64,000 nt of DNA from the NCBI RefSeq assembly GCF_013363755.1, contig NZ_CP054841.1, forward strand, positions 186,001 to 250,000. The letters are read 5' to 3'. This DNA comes from Comamonas antarctica. Its GTDB lineage: Bacteria; Pseudomonadota; Gammaproteobacteria; Burkholderiales; Burkholderiaceae_C. This document shows positions 20,275 through 32,057 of this stretch, in pieces. A program made the position numbers and the translations under genes. A model generated the notes under the pieces. That model had not been told where the DNA came from, did no database searches, and worked only from the letters and a program-made list of their open reading frames with translations. Within the stretch, counting starts at the first letter, position 1, and every line of letters starts with the position of its first letter.

Positions 20275-20415
20275 GCCAGCCTCGGGCGCGCGGCGCCGGG
20301 CAGACCGGCAGCGGCGCGAACAGGACCGGCGCTGGCCGGGCGGAAGCACAGAATTTGCATGGACGACTCCTGGCGATTGCGAAAAGACAGTGACTGGATG
20401 ACGCAGCAGAGAATA

Positions 20416-20431
20416 GTTAATTTAAATTAAC
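20416..20431. promoter_or_regulatory. Perfect 16-bp AT palindrome, probable operator
   Basis: GTTAATTTAAATTAAC is a perfect 16-bp palindrome in an AT-rich island (about 20411-20465) between the UvrA-like gene and the ydcF-like gene, both on the minus strand. Reading the minus strand, further GTTAAT half-sites precede it (GGTTAATCG near 20443-20450). It lies 142 bp upstream of the ydcF-like start and fits a regulator-binding site in that promoter. The protein that binds it is unknown. Confidence 0.5.
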
Positions 20432-20487
20432 AAATCAATCACGATTAACCATTACAACATGCTTTTTCCTGCTTGCCAAAGGCCGCA

Positions 20488-23073
<2,586 letters not shown>

Positions 23074-23170
23074 CAGCGTGACTGCCGGTTGCCAGGGACC
23101 CAGGCAGTATGGCCAGGCTGCACGGCGCCGCCCTGTAGGCGGGGGCCTGTTGTGCGCCCGAGCGCCGAAC

Positions 23171-23500
23171 TCAAGCCAGCTTGAGCAGCAGCACGCCCAG
23201 CACGATCAAGGCGATGCCGGCGCAGCCGCGGCGCGCCAGCGCCTGGCGAAACAACAGCCAGCCGGCGGCCGAGGTCAGCACGATGCCCATGCCGCCCCAC
23301 AGCGCATACGCCACCGACAGCTCGATGCCCTTCACGGCCTGGGACAGCGCGGTGAACGAGGCCAGCACGCAGGCGATGCCCAGCACGCCCCAGTGCTTGC
23401 GGCGCCAGCCCTGCGAGGACTTGATGAAGATATTGGCCGCGACTTCAAGCAAGATCGCGACGGCCATATAGGCAAAATGGATGAATTGGGCGTTTTGCAT
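23171..23500 (-). CDS. mdtI: SMR-family exporter subunit MdtI
   Basis: This 109-residue, four-helix small multidrug resistance protein has the conserved membrane Glu in [16 protein letters not shown] and the signature [19 protein letters not shown]. The sequence closely follows Escherichia coli MdtI as I recall it. MdtI and MdtJ work as a heterodimer that exports spermidine and some drugs. It follows mdtJ by 4 bases on the same strand, in the E. coli gene order. The ATG at 23500 fits the family length. Confidence 0.88.
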   Translation of the reverse strand: MQNAQFIHFAYMAVAILLEVAANIFIKSSQGWRRKHWGVLGIACVLASFTALSQAVKGIELSVAYALWGGMGIVLTSAAGWLLFRQALARRGCAGIALIVLGVLLLKLA

Positions 23501-23504
23501 GGCT

Positions 23505-23843
23505 TCACTCCGGCTGGGCGTGGCCGCCGGAATTGACCAGCACGACCCCGGCCACCAGCACCGCCATGCCCAGCAGCTTGAGCGGTCCGAGGCTTTCGCC
23601 AAAGAAGCGCCAGCCGATGAAGGCCACGGCCATCAGGCCCAGCGTTTCCCAGGTGGCATAGGTGACTGCCATCGGGATATGCTCCATCGCCGTGGCCAGC
23701 AGGAAGAACGACAGTCCGATCATCGCGTACATGAACAGCAATGCCGTCCAGGCGCCTTGCTGTGCAAGCATTTTCATCACGCCGACACCCACGATCTCGG
23801 CAGCCACCGCAGCCAGCAGATAAGTCCAGGGGCGCAAGTTCAT
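23505..23843 (-). CDS. mdtJ: SMR-family exporter subunit MdtJ
   Basis: This 112-residue, four-helix SMR protein has the membrane Glu ([15 protein letters not shown]), the segment [12 protein letters not shown] and the ending [12 protein letters not shown], matching MdtJ. It is the first gene of an mdtJ-mdtI pair that probably exports polyamines or cationic drugs. It is divergent from a LysR regulator, and the gap holds a T-N11-A dyad at 23910-23922. Confidence 0.86.
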   Translation of the reverse strand: MNLRPWTYLLAAVAAEIVGVGVMKMLAQQGAWTALLFMYAMIGLSFFLLATAMEHIPMAVTYATWETLGLMAVAFIGWRFFGESLGPLKLLGMAVLVAGVVLVNSGGHAQPE

Positions 23844-23909
23844 GGAAATCCTTGGTGTTAGGTCGGCGCGACAGGCGCCGTTGCAGCGATTGTCCAAAGG
23901 TCTTTTGAA

Positions 23910-23922
23910 TTGAAAAAGTCAA
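23910..23922. promoter_or_regulatory. T-N11-A dyad, probable LysR operator
   Basis: TTGA-aaaag-TCAA is a perfect 4+4 dyad with the T-N11-A spacing typical of LysR-type regulator sites. It lies in the AT-rich 110-bp gap between mdtJ and the divergent lysR gene, 31 bp before the latter's start. Confidence 0.5.
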
Positions 23923-23953
23923 CATCCATCTAATAAATTGATATAGCAACACC

Positions 23954-24820
23954 ATGCAATGGACTTTGGAACAGCTGCGGCAATTCGTGCTGACCGCCGA
24001 CAGCGGCTCGTTCAGCGAGGCGGCGCGCCGGCTCGGCCGGGCGCAGTCGGCCGTGAGCACCGCCATCGGGATCCTCGAAGCCGACCTGGGCCTCGAACTG
24101 TTCGACCGCTCGCGGCGCAATGCGCAGCCCACCGACGCGGGCGCTCTGCTGCTGCTCGAAGCCCGGGAACTGCTGCGCCAGGCGCAGTCGCTCGACCAGC
24201 GCGCGCTGTCGCTGAGCGCCGGCAACGAGGCCAGGCTGGCCCTGGCGCTGGACGAGGCGCTGCCGTATTCGGCGGTCAACACGCTGGTGCGCGAGATCGG
24301 CGAGCGCTACCCCGATCTCGAGCTGACGCTGCTCAACGGCACGGCCACCGAGGTGGCCGAATATGTCGAACAGCAGCGCGCGCAGATGGCCATCCACTTC
24401 GTGCGCGGGCCGATCTCGGCGCGCTTCGACCAGCGCCATATCGGCACCGTGGCCCAGGGCCTGTTCGCGCCTGGCGGCCATGCGCTGACCCAGTGCCACC
24501 CGGTGCAGCGCACCGACCTGGCGCGCTTTCGCCAGCTGATCCTGCATGCCGACGACATCGATGAAACCGCGTTCAGCCCCAAGGTATGGCGTTCGGACAG
24601 CTTCTACAGCCTGGCGCAGATGGTGGCCGACGACCTGGGCTGGGCCATCTTGCCGGTCCACATCGCCACCGAGGAAAGCTACCGCCAGCCGCTGCAGCAA
24701 CTGGACTGCCCGGCGCTGGGCCTGCCGCGGCTGTCGGTGCGCGTGCTGTGGTGCCAGGGCTGGCAGCCCGGCGCCACGGCGCAGTGGGTGCTGGCGCGTT
24801 TCACGCAGCTGCTGCGCTAG
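23954..24820 (+). CDS. LysR-family transcriptional regulator
   Basis: This 288-residue LysR protein has an N-terminal helix-turn-helix (SFSEAARRLGRAQSAVSTAI, about residues 16-35) and a C-terminal substrate-binding-type domain. It is divergent from mdtJ-mdtI, which it probably regulates. LysR control of an SMR polyamine exporter is inferred from position only. Confidence 0.92.
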   Translation: MQWTLEQLRQFVLTADSGSFSEAARRLGRAQSAVSTAIGILEADLGLELFDRSRRNAQPTDAGALLLLEARELLRQAQSLDQRALSLSAGNEARLALALDEALPYSAVNTLVREIGERYPDLELTLLNGTATEVAEYVEQQRAQMAIHFVRGPISARFDQRHIGTVAQGLFAPGGHALTQCHPVQRTDLARFRQLILHADDIDETAFSPKVWRSDSFYSLAQMVADDLGWAILPVHIATEESYRQPLQQLDCPALGLPRLSVRVLWCQGWQPGATAQWVLARFTQLLR

Positions 24821-24893
24821 TTGCAGGCCGCGGGGAACTCGACGCTGGCCGGCGTCACTCAAGCAGGCCTAGCAACTTCGAGGACCCGCCACC

Positions 24894-25313
24894 ATGCGCA
24901 TCAATGCCAACCCTCCCGTCACCGCCCTGCCCGACAGCCTGGCCTCGAGTCAGGCAACCGCTGGCCGCGCGCCGGACATTGCCGGCACGCTGGATGCCAA
25001 GCTGGCCCGCTTCTGGGACGGCATGCAAGACACCATGGAGGAGCGCAGCGGCATCGAGGCCATCGAGCATGAGCGCGAACGGGACAGCGGGTTTCTGGCG
25101 GCCAAGGCAGGCGCCCTGCGCGCCGAGATCGACAAGATGCCCGACAGCCCGAACAAGCAGTCGGCGCTGGACAAGCTCGAGCGCTTTGTCGAGAGCCACA
25201 GCAAGCGCATCGAGCGCGACTATCGGCGCGCGATGACGGTGGAAACCGGCGGCGGCGTCATCCTCGACCAAAGCGCGTTTGCTACCAAGCTCCGCAAAAA
25301 AAGCATGATGTAG
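24894..25313 (+). CDS. Hypothetical helical protein
   Basis: I do not recognise this 139-residue protein. It starts after GAGGA with good spacing. The first 30 residues are Ala/Pro/Ser-rich with no signal peptide. The rest is charged and helical (FWDGMQDTMEERSG.., DKLERFVESHSKRIERDYRR), suggesting a short coiled coil, followed by a Gly-rich turn and a basic C-terminus. Codon use matches its neighbours. Size, polar disordered N-terminus and coiled coil resemble secretion chaperones or effectors, but nothing nearby supports that. Confidence 0.6.
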   Translation: MRINANPPVTALPDSLASSQATAGRAPDIAGTLDAKLARFWDGMQDTMEERSGIEAIEHERERDSGFLAAKAGALRAEIDKMPDSPNKQSALDKLERFVESHSKRIERDYRRAMTVETGGGVILDQSAFATKLRKKSMM

Positions 25314-25339
25314 GGCTGGCGCGGCGCCGGCCCGGGCGC

Positions 25340-26566
25340 TCAGCGCCGCGCCGCGCCGGTGCGCGGCAGCAAGGCCGTGACCAGCCCGAGCAGCGGCAGG
25401 TAGGCGCACTGCGCGTAGACCCAGGTGATGCCATGCTGGTCGGCCAGCTGGCCGAGGCCGGCCGCCGCCATGCCCGCAATGCCGAACATCAGCCCGAACA
25501 TGATGCCCGACACCATGCCCACGCGGCCCGGCACCGCCTCCTGGGCATAGACCACCAGCGCCGCGAAGGCCGAGGACATCACCAGGCCGATGGCCACCGC
25601 CAGCACGGCCGTCCAGAACAGGTTGGCATGCGGCAGCGCCAGGGCAAACGGCGCCACGCCCAGGAACGACACCCAGATCACCGCCTTGCGGCCGATGCGG
25701 TCGCCGACCGGCCCGCCGGCAAACGTGCCCAGCGCCACCGCGGCCAGGAACACAAACAGGTAGAGCTGGCTTTCGCGCACCGTCGTGCCGAAGCGCTCGA
25801 TCAGATAGAAGGTGAAGTAGTTGGTGAAGGCCGAGATGTAGACGAACTTGGCGAACATCAGGATGGCAATGACCACCATCGCACGGATCACCTGGGGCCG
25901 CGCCAGTCCGGGCGCCGGCTCGCGCGCCATGCTCCTGGCCTGCGCCCGGCCGTGGCGCAGCGTCCAGCCGGTGATGCGCCACAGCACCCAGATGGCCAGC
26001 AGCGCCACCAGCATGAACCAGGCAATGGCTTTTTGCCCGAACGGCACGACAATCGCCGCGGCCAGCAGCGGCCCGATCGCCGAGCCGGTGTTGCCGCCCA
26101 CCTGGAAGGTCGATTGCGCGGTGCCGAAACGCCCGCCCGAAGCCAGCCGCGCCACGCGCGACGCTTCCGGGTGGAAAGTCGCCGAGCCGACGCCGACGAC
26201 GCAGGCGGCAAGCAGCAGCATGGCGTAGCTGCCGGCGCTCGCCAGCAGCGCAATGCCGAGCAGCGTCACCGCCATGCCCGCGGGCAGCAGATAGGGCTTG
26301 GGATGCTTGTCGGTGTACAGGCCGATCCAGGGCTGCAGCAGCGAGGCCGTGATCTGATAGGCCAGCGCGATCCAGCCGATCTGCGCGAAGCTCAGCGCGA
26401 AGTCGGTCTTGAGCATCGGATAGATCGAGGGCAGCAGCGCCTGGATCAGGTCGTTGAGCAGGTGCGCAAACGCGGCGGCGCCGACGATGCGATAGGCGAA
26501 GCCCGCGGGCGGCAAGTGGGGCTGGGGCTGCGTCTGGGCAGCCATGCTGGCAGTGGCAAGTGACAT
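25340..26566 (-). CDS. fsr: Fosmidomycin-resistance-type MFS exporter
   Basis: This 408-residue, twelve-helix MFS protein shows the Fsr family segments AFAHLLNDLIQALLPSIYPM near residue 30, LYTDKHPKPYLL between helices 2 and 3, and GSATFHPEASRVARLAS near 125. Fsr proteins export fosmidomycin and related compounds. The ATG at 26566 begins the conserved N-terminal region. It is divergent from an AraC regulator at 26697, which is the likely controller. Confidence 0.88.
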   Translation of the reverse strand: MSLATASMAAQTQPQPHLPPAGFAYRIVGAAAFAHLLNDLIQALLPSIYPMLKTDFALSFAQIGWIALAYQITASLLQPWIGLYTDKHPKPYLLPAGMAVTLLGIALLASAGSYAMLLLAACVVGVGSATFHPEASRVARLASGGRFGTAQSTFQVGGNTGSAIGPLLAAAIVVPFGQKAIAWFMLVALLAIWVLWRITGWTLRHGRAQARSMAREPAPGLARPQVIRAMVVIAILMFAKFVYISAFTNYFTFYLIERFGTTVRESQLYLFVFLAAVALGTFAGGPVGDRIGRKAVIWVSFLGVAPFALALPHANLFWTAVLAVAIGLVMSSAFAALVVYAQEAVPGRVGMVSGIMFGLMFGIAGMAAAGLGQLADQHGITWVYAQCAYLPLLGLVTALLPRTGAARR

Positions 26567-26666
26567 CGGTAAGACCTGGCTGATGCGTCCCGGCCCGGCG
26601 CGAAATGCCGGGCCCGGGGCACGCAAGTGGCCGATTCTAGAAATGCGGCTACAGTCTGTCTTGCGC

Positions 26667-26690
26667 CATTTGGTGCACAACATTTGCAAA
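26667..26690. promoter_or_regulatory. Direct repeats in the fsr/araC promoter
   Basis: CATTTGGTGC and CATTTGCAAA begin exactly 14 bp apart just upstream of the AraC-type regulator start. AraC-family proteins often bind direct repeats of this kind, so this is a candidate site for control of both divergent genes. Confidence 0.35.
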
Positions 26691-26696
26691 ACGGAC

Positions 26697-27491
26697 ATGC
26701 TGCATACGCCCCAGACGACACCCCATCCGCAGGAGTTGGCCCAGGTCGAGAACAGCGACGCGCTGGTCGCATGCCGCGCCACCGACTATCCCGCGGGCTG
26801 GGAGATACCGCCGCATCTGCACACCAAGCACCAGTTGCTGCATGCGCTGCAGGGCGTGATGGTGGTGCAGGCCGAAGCCGGCCAGTGGGTGCTGCCGCCC
26901 AGCCGCGGCCTGTGGATGCCGGCGGGCATGACCCATGCGCTGCGCTGCATTGGCGAAGTGCAGATGCGCAGCCTGTATGTGCAGCCCGATGCCACGCCGC
27001 AGCGGTTTGCCGGCTGCCAGGTGGTGGGCATCTCGCCGCTGCTGCGCGAGCTGATCCGCGCGGCCGTCGATGTGCGGCCGCCGACCGCGCCCGATTCGCG
27101 CGATGCGCGCCTGCTGCGCTTGCTGCTCGACGAACTGCACGCGCTGCCGGTGCTGCCGCTGCACCTGCCGATGCCCACCGACGCGCGCGTGCTGGCGCTG
27201 TGCCGGCGGCTGCTGCAGCGGCTGGACGACAGCTCGACGCTGGCCGACTGGGCGCAGCAGCTCGGCGTCGACGGCAAGACCATCCAGCGCCTGCTCACGG
27301 CGCAGACCGGCATGACCTTCGGGCGCTGGCGCCAGCAGGCGCGGCTGCTGCGCGCGCTCGAACTGCTGGCCGGGGGCGCCAAGGTGATCGACGTGGCGCT
27401 GGCGCTGGGCTACGACAGCCCGGGCGCGTTCACGACCATGTTCCGCAAGCACTTCGGCCAGGCGCCCAGCCAGTTCTTCGACGACCGCTAG
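26697..27491 (+). CDS. AraC-family transcriptional regulator
   Basis: This 264-residue protein has an N-terminal cupin sensor (WEIPPHLHTKHQLLHALQG, about residues 36-54) and a C-terminal AraC DNA-binding domain with two helix-turn-helix units (LADWAQQLGVDGKTIQRLL and VIDVALALGYDSPGAFTTMF). The layout is that of cupin-AraC regulators such as NimR, which control adjacent MFS exporters. It is divergent from fsr. The ATG at 26697 fits the cupin domain; the frame is open further upstream across the promoter. Confidence 0.9.
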   Translation: MLHTPQTTPHPQELAQVENSDALVACRATDYPAGWEIPPHLHTKHQLLHALQGVMVVQAEAGQWVLPPSRGLWMPAGMTHALRCIGEVQMRSLYVQPDATPQRFAGCQVVGISPLLRELIRAAVDVRPPTAPDSRDARLLRLLLDELHALPVLPLHLPMPTDARVLALCRRLLQRLDDSSTLADWAQQLGVDGKTIQRLLTAQTGMTFGRWRQQARLLRALELLAGGAKVIDVALALGYDSPGAFTTMFRKHFGQAPSQFFDDR

Positions 27492-27742
27492 GCCTTGGGC
27501 ACGGCGCTTGCGGGCCGCATCTGCCACAGCCGGCCGTCGGCGAAGCGCACCTCGTCGGCGATATAGCCGCCGGCGGCATTCTTGCGGAAGTAGTCGTGGA
27601 CGGTGACGGTCTGCGCGCTGCCGCGCAGCTGCAGCAGCAGATGGTCGCCATGGCGGCGGGCCACGATTTCACTGGCGGCCACTGCGCTGCCCCAGGGGAC
27701 CTCCGCCGCGCCGTCCAGTCGCTTGTGCTCTGCATTCTCCAT
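27488..27742 (-). CDS. Single HCBP-related domain protein
   Basis: This is an 84-residue protein with no signal peptide. Residues about 33-75 (DHLLLQLRGSAQTVTVHDYF and DEVRFADGRLW) match the haemolysin-type calcium-binding-related domain. That domain normally sits between RTX repeats in very large secreted proteins: a hydrophobic strand, a G-S..TVTV.D.F core and an ending E-x-x-F-A-D-G-x-x-W. Here it is free-standing, with no RTX nonapeptides and no type I secretion genes nearby. It overlaps the end of the convergent AraC gene by 4 bases. Confidence 0.65.
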   Translation of the reverse strand: MENAEHKRLDGAAEVPWGSAVAASEIVARRHGDHLLLQLRGSAQTVTVHDYFRKNAAGGYIADEVRFADGRLWQMRPASAVPKA

Positions 27743-27974
27743 TGGCTGTCCCTCCCTGCGCGGCGTGCCGGCGCCTGTCTTAAATCGCGCAATTTTCCTA
27801 TCGAATATCAGCCATCAAAAGTTAAGCACTATCAAATTTCCAGATGGATGGCACCGGGGCGACGGGCGGCATGACGCGTCCCTCTCCGACGCGGCGCGCC
27901 AGATCCGGCCCTTAGGATGAATCCACAACGTGCCAGACCGCCCCCCGGCAAGGCCGCACCAAGGACCCACGCCC
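27743..27974 (+). promoter_or_regulatory. Upstream region of the paoABC operon
   Basis: This is a 232-bp gap between divergent genes. Positions about 27780-27845 are AT-rich and are the likely promoter zone. I see no convincing -35/-10 pair, dyad or additional gene. The segment nearer paoA is GC-rich leader. Confidence 0.35.
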
Positions 27975-28634
27975 ATGAATTCTCCCGATGCCTTCACCCT
28001 GTCGCGCCGCGGCCTGCTGCAGACCGGCGCCGCCTCGCTGGCGCTGCCGGCGCAGCTGGCCACTGCCGACGCGCCCGCTGCCGCAGCGTCCGCGGCCAGC
28101 GCACCCGCGCCGCGCGCCGGCGTGCCGATGCCCGTCAATCTCAAGGTCAATGGCAAGGCGCAGCAGCTCGCGCTTGATCCGCGCACCACGCTGCTCGACG
28201 CGCTGCGCGAGCACCTGCACCTGACCGGCAGCAAGAAAGGCTGCGACCATGGCCAGTGCGGCGCCTGCACCGTCATTGTCGACGGCCGCCGCCTCAACGC
28301 CTGCCTCACGCTGGCCGTCATGCACGAAGGCGCCGAGGTCACGACCATCGAGGGCCTGGGCCAGCCCGGCCAGCTGCATCCATTGCAGGCGGCCTTCGTC
28401 AAGCACGACGGCTACCAGTGCGGCTACTGCACGCCCGGCCAGATCTGCTCGGCCGCAGCCGTGCTCGAGGAAGTCCGGCAAGGCATTCCCAGCCATGTGA
28501 CCGGCGACCTCACGGCCCAGCCACTGCTGTCGGCCGCCGAGCTGCGCGAGCGCATGAGCGGCAATATCTGCCGCTGCGGTGCCTACAGCAACATCATCGA
28601 CGCGGTCGCAGAAGTCGGCGGGGTGAAAGCATGA
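27975..28634 (+). CDS. paoA: Periplasmic aldehyde oxidoreductase, 2Fe-2S subunit PaoA
   Basis: This 219-residue protein has a twin-arginine signal ([16 protein letters not shown]) followed by a plant-type ferredoxin domain and a helical [2Fe-2S] domain. Cluster motifs are [12 protein letters not shown] and [16 protein letters not shown]. It is very similar to E. coli PaoA (YagT) as I recall it, the electron-transfer subunit of the molybdenum enzyme that detoxifies aromatic aldehydes in the periplasm. The ATG at 27975 begins the Tat signal. It overlaps paoB (ATGA). Confidence 0.93.
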   Translation: MNSPDAFTLSRRGLLQTGAASLALPAQLATADAPAAAASAASAPAPRAGVPMPVNLKVNGKAQQLALDPRTTLLDALREHLHLTGSKKGCDHGQCGACTVIVDGRRLNACLTLAVMHEGAEVTTIEGLGQPGQLHPLQAAFVKHDGYQCGYCTPGQICSAAAVLEEVRQGIPSHVTGDLTAQPLLSAAELRERMSGNICRCGAYSNIIDAVAEVGGVKA

Positions 28635-29587
28635 AAGCCTTCAGCTACGAACGCGCGGCCTCGCCCGCCGAGGCGCTGGCCGCGGCCGCGCGCACGCCCG
28701 GCGCGCGCTTCATTGCCGGCGGCACCAACCTGCTCGATCTGATGAAGCTCGAGATCGAGACGCCGCCGCACCTGATCGACGTCAACCATCTGGGCCTCGA
28801 CCAGATCGAAGCCACGCCCGAAGGCGGCCTGCGCATTGGCGCGCTGGTGCGCAACACCGACCTGGCCGCCGATGCGCGCGTGCGCCGCGACTACGGCGTG
28901 CTGGCGCGCGCGCTGCTGGCCGGCGCATCGGGGCAATTGCGCAACCAGGCGACCACCGCCGGCAATCTGCTGCAGCGCACGCGCTGCGCGTATTTCTACG
29001 ATACCGCCCAGCCCTGCAACAAGCGCCAGCCCGGCAGCGGCTGCGCGGCGCTGCGCGGCATCAGCCGCCAGCATGCGGTGGTCGGGTCGAGCGAGCACTG
29101 CATCGCCACCCACCCCAGCGACATGGCGGTGGCAATGCGCGTGCTCGATGCCAGCGTCGAGACGCAGCAGGCGGATGGCGCGCGGCGCAGCATTCCCATT
29201 GCCGATTTCCACCGGCTGCCGGGCAACACGCCGCAGATCGAGACCGCGCTCGCGCCCGGCGAACTGATCACCGCGGTGACGCTGCCCGCGCCCGTGGGCG
29301 GGCGGCATGTCTATCAAAAGGTGCGCGACCGCGCGTCCTATGCCTTCGCGCTGGTGTCGGTGGCAGCCATCGTGCAGCCCGACGGCTCGGGCCGCGTGGC
29401 GCTGGGCGGCGTCGCGCACAAGCCCTGGCGCATGCCAGCCGCCGATGCGGCGCTGGCCCAGGGCGCGCAGGCCGCGAGCCGCGTGCTGCTGGCCGATGCC
29501 CGGCCCACCGAACACAACGCCTTCAAGATCCCGCTGGCCGAACGCACGCTGGCCGCGGTGCTCGACGCTGCAAGGAGCCGCGCATGA
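28631..29587 (+). CDS. paoB: Aldehyde oxidoreductase, FAD subunit PaoB
   Basis: This 318-residue protein has the CO-dehydrogenase-flavoprotein fold. The FAD-binding segment is [15 protein letters not shown] near residue 30, and the linker contains [20 protein letters not shown]. Those cysteines correspond to the extra [4Fe-4S] cluster characteristic of PaoB within the xanthine oxidase family. It has no signal of its own and is expected to travel with PaoA through the Tat system. ATGA overlaps on both sides couple its translation to paoA and paoC. Confidence 0.93.
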   Translation: MKAFSYERAASPAEALAAAARTPGARFIAGGTNLLDLMKLEIETPPHLIDVNHLGLDQIEATPEGGLRIGALVRNTDLAADARVRRDYGVLARALLAGASGQLRNQATTAGNLLQRTRCAYFYDTAQPCNKRQPGSGCAALRGISRQHAVVGSSEHCIATHPSDMAVAMRVLDASVETQQADGARRSIPIADFHRLPGNTPQIETALAPGELITAVTLPAPVGGRHVYQKVRDRASYAFALVSVAAIVQPDGSGRVALGGVAHKPWRMPAADAALAQGAQAASRVLLADARPTEHNAFKIPLAERTLAAVLDAARSRA

Positions 29588-31770
29588 AATTCGACACCCC
29601 CGCGACCACCAATCCCATCGACCAGCTGAAGGTCGTCGGCCAGCCCGTGGACCGCATCGACGGCCCGCTCAAGACCACGGGCACCGCACCCTATGCCTAC
29701 GAGCGCCATGCCGCCGCGCCCGATGCGGCCTACGGCTATGTCGTCGGCGCGACGATTGCCAAGGGCCGCATCCTGGGCATCGACCAGCGCGCGGCCGAGG
29801 CCGCGCCGGGCGTGCTGGCCATCGTCACCGCGAAGAACGCCGGCAAGCTGGGCAAGGGCGAGAAGAACATCGCCCGGCTGCTGGCCGGCCCGAACGTCGA
29901 GCATTACCACCAGGCGGTGGCGCTGGTCGTCGCCGAGACCTTCGAGCAGGCCCGCAGCGCGGCCCAGTTGCTCCAAGTGCGCTATGAGAGCGCCGAAGGC
30001 AAGTTCGACTTGGCCAAGGCGCGCGAAGCGGGCGCCAAGACCATCGACAAGGACCAGAAGGTCGGCGATTTCGCCAGCGGCTACGCCGCCGCGCAGGTGC
30101 AGCACGACCAGACCTATAGCACGCCCGACCAGTCGCACGCGATGATGGAGCCGCATGCGACCACGGCCGCCTGGCGCGGCGAGCGGCTCACGCTCTGGAC
30201 CTCGAGCCAGATGGTCGACTGGGCCGTGAGCGACCTGGCCAAGACGCTGGGCATTCCCAAGGAGCGCGTGCATCTGATGTCGCCCTATATCGGCGGCGGC
30301 TTTGGCGGCAAGCTGTTCCTGCGCGCCGACGCGCTGCTTGCCGCGCTGGGCGCGCGCCTGGCGCAACGCCCGGTCAAGGTCGCGCTGCAGCGCCCGCTGA
30401 TGGCCAACAACACCGTGCACCGCCCGGCCACCATCCAGCGCATCCGGCTTGGCGCCAAGGCCAGCGGCGAGCTCACGGCCATCGCGCATGAAAGCTGGTC
30501 CGGCAACCTGCCCGGCGGCGACCCCGAGGAGGCCACGCAGCAGACGCAGTTCCTCTATGCGGGCGCGCACCGGCTCACCGGCACGCGGCTTGCAGTGCTC
30601 GACCTGCCCGAGGGCAATTCGATGCGCGCGCCGGGCGAGGCGCCGGGCATGATGGCGCTGGAGATTGCGATGGACGAGATGGCCGAGCGCCTGAAGATGG
30701 ATCCGATCGAGTTCCGCGTCATCAACGACACCCAGGTCGATCCGGCCAAGCCCGAGCGCCGCTTTTCCACGCGCCGCCTGGTCGAATGCCTGCGCACCGG
30801 CGCCGAGCGCTTTGGCTGGGCCGAGCGCAGCGCCCAGCCCGCGAGCCGGCGCGAGGGCAACGCCTGGATCGGCATCGGCATGGCCGCGGCCTTTCGCAAC
30901 AACCTGGTGATGAAGTCCGGCGCGCGCGTGCTGCTCGACGGCCGCGGCAGCGTCACGGTGCAGACCGACATGACCGACATCGGCACCGGCAGCTACACCA
31001 TCATTGCCCAGACCGCGGCGGAAATGATGGGCGTGCCGCTGGAACGCGTGAAGGTCGAGCTCGGCGACTCGAGTTTCCCGGTGTCCGCGGGCTCGGGCGG
31101 CCAATGGGGCGCCAACAGCTCCACGGCCGGTGTCTACGCGGCCTGCGTCAAGCTGCGCGAGGCGGTGGTGCAGCGCGCGGGCCTGCCCGCCGATGCCGAG
31201 TTTGCCGATGGCATGGTGCGCGCCGGCGGCAAGAGCCTGTCGCTGGCGGAAATTGCCGGCGACAAGGGTTTCTCGGTGGCCGACAGCATCGAGTTCGGCG
31301 ACCTCGACAAGCGCTACCAGCAGTCGACCTTTGGCGCGCACTTCGTCGAAGTCGCCGTCGATGCCTACACCGCCGAGGTGCGCGTGCGCCGCATGCTGGC
31401 CGTGTGCGCCGCGGGCCGCATCCTGAACCCCAAGTCGGCGCGCAGCCAGGTGCTGGGCGCGATGACCATGGGCGTGGGCGGCGCGCTGATGGAGCATCTC
31501 GAAGTCGACAAGCGCCGCGGCTTCTTTGTCAACCACGACCTCGCGGGCTACGAGGTGCCGGTGCATGCCGACATTCCGCACCTGGAAGTGATGTTCCTCG
31601 ATGAAACCGATCCGGTCTCGTCGCCGATGAAAGCCAAGGGCGTGGGCGAGCTGGGCCTGTGCGGCGTCGGCGCGGCGGTGGCGAATGCGATCTACAACGC
31701 CACCGGCGTGCGGGTGCGCGACTATCCGATCACGCTGGACAAGCTGATCGCGCAGATGCCGCGGGTGTGA
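29584..31770 (+). CDS. paoC: Aldehyde oxidoreductase, molybdenum subunit PaoC
   Basis: This 728-residue catalytic subunit of the xanthine oxidase family carries the Mo-molybdopterin cofactor. Visible cofactor-binding segments are [13 protein letters not shown] near residue 237, the residues around [20 protein letters not shown] near 467, and [10 protein letters not shown] near 685 with the catalytic Glu. Its length and N-terminus ([16 protein letters not shown]..) match PaoC. It is the last gene of the coupled paoABC operon. The maturation chaperone PaoD (XdhC-like), adjacent in E. coli, is not here. Confidence 0.94.
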   Translation: MKFDTPATTNPIDQLKVVGQPVDRIDGPLKTTGTAPYAYERHAAAPDAAYGYVVGATIAKGRILGIDQRAAEAAPGVLAIVTAKNAGKLGKGEKNIARLLAGPNVEHYHQAVALVVAETFEQARSAAQLLQVRYESAEGKFDLAKAREAGAKTIDKDQKVGDFASGYAAAQVQHDQTYSTPDQSHAMMEPHATTAAWRGERLTLWTSSQMVDWAVSDLAKTLGIPKERVHLMSPYIGGGFGGKLFLRADALLAALGARLAQRPVKVALQRPLMANNTVHRPATIQRIRLGAKASGELTAIAHESWSGNLPGGDPEEATQQTQFLYAGAHRLTGTRLAVLDLPEGNSMRAPGEAPGMMALEIAMDEMAERLKMDPIEFRVINDTQVDPAKPERRFSTRRLVECLRTGAERFGWAERSAQPASRREGNAWIGIGMAAAFRNNLVMKSGARVLLDGRGSVTVQTDMTDIGTGSYTIIAQTAAEMMGVPLERVKVELGDSSFPVSAGSGGQWGANSSTAGVYAACVKLREAVVQRAGLPADAEFADGMVRAGGKSLSLAEIAGDKGFSVADSIEFGDLDKRYQQSTFGAHFVEVAVDAYTAEVRVRRMLAVCAAGRILNPKSARSQVLGAMTMGVGGALMEHLEVDKRRGFFVNHDLAGYEVPVHADIPHLEVMFLDETDPVSSPMKAKGVGELGLCGVGAAVANAIYNATGVRVRDYPITLDKLIAQMPRV

Positions 31771-32057
31771 AGTTGTCGGCTGCGATACGTCCAGCGCTTC
31801 TCTCCTGAGTGCTGGCCGTCCATCCTTGCTCAGGATCGGCATGAGCGGATTGGTGGCACGCGAGGGTCCAACCACCGGTCGCTGGGCGCGTCCGTCGCCG
31901 GGCGTTTTCAGGGCGTAGCCTTTGCCAAGCACGGATTGCCCGTCGGCGTCCTACATCCGCTTACGGGCTGCACCTGCCCCCAACCCTTGGTGCATGCGGA
32001 GGATAGAGCGCTGTAGCAAAAACTGCAGCCCTCCACCCCTCACCTCCTCCGTAGCCC
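31771..32057. other. Intergenic region, no gene recognised
   Basis: This 287-bp stretch begins with a hairpin (31791-31815: CCAGCGCT..AGTGCTGG, 7 of 8 pairs) that may end the pao transcript. It then contains CATCCTTGCTCAGGATC at 31821-31837, related to the CCTTCGAC..GCTCAGG repeats at 36474-36756. Some 150 bases follow that are open on the minus strand but encode nothing I recognise. It resembles a dispersed intergenic repeat or gene remnant. Confidence 0.4.

Noticed and set aside
29338..31932. 864-codon open frame antisense to paoB/paoC
   Set aside because: It is a shadow of strong third-position GC bias; the forward frames contain full Pao motifs, while this one has none.
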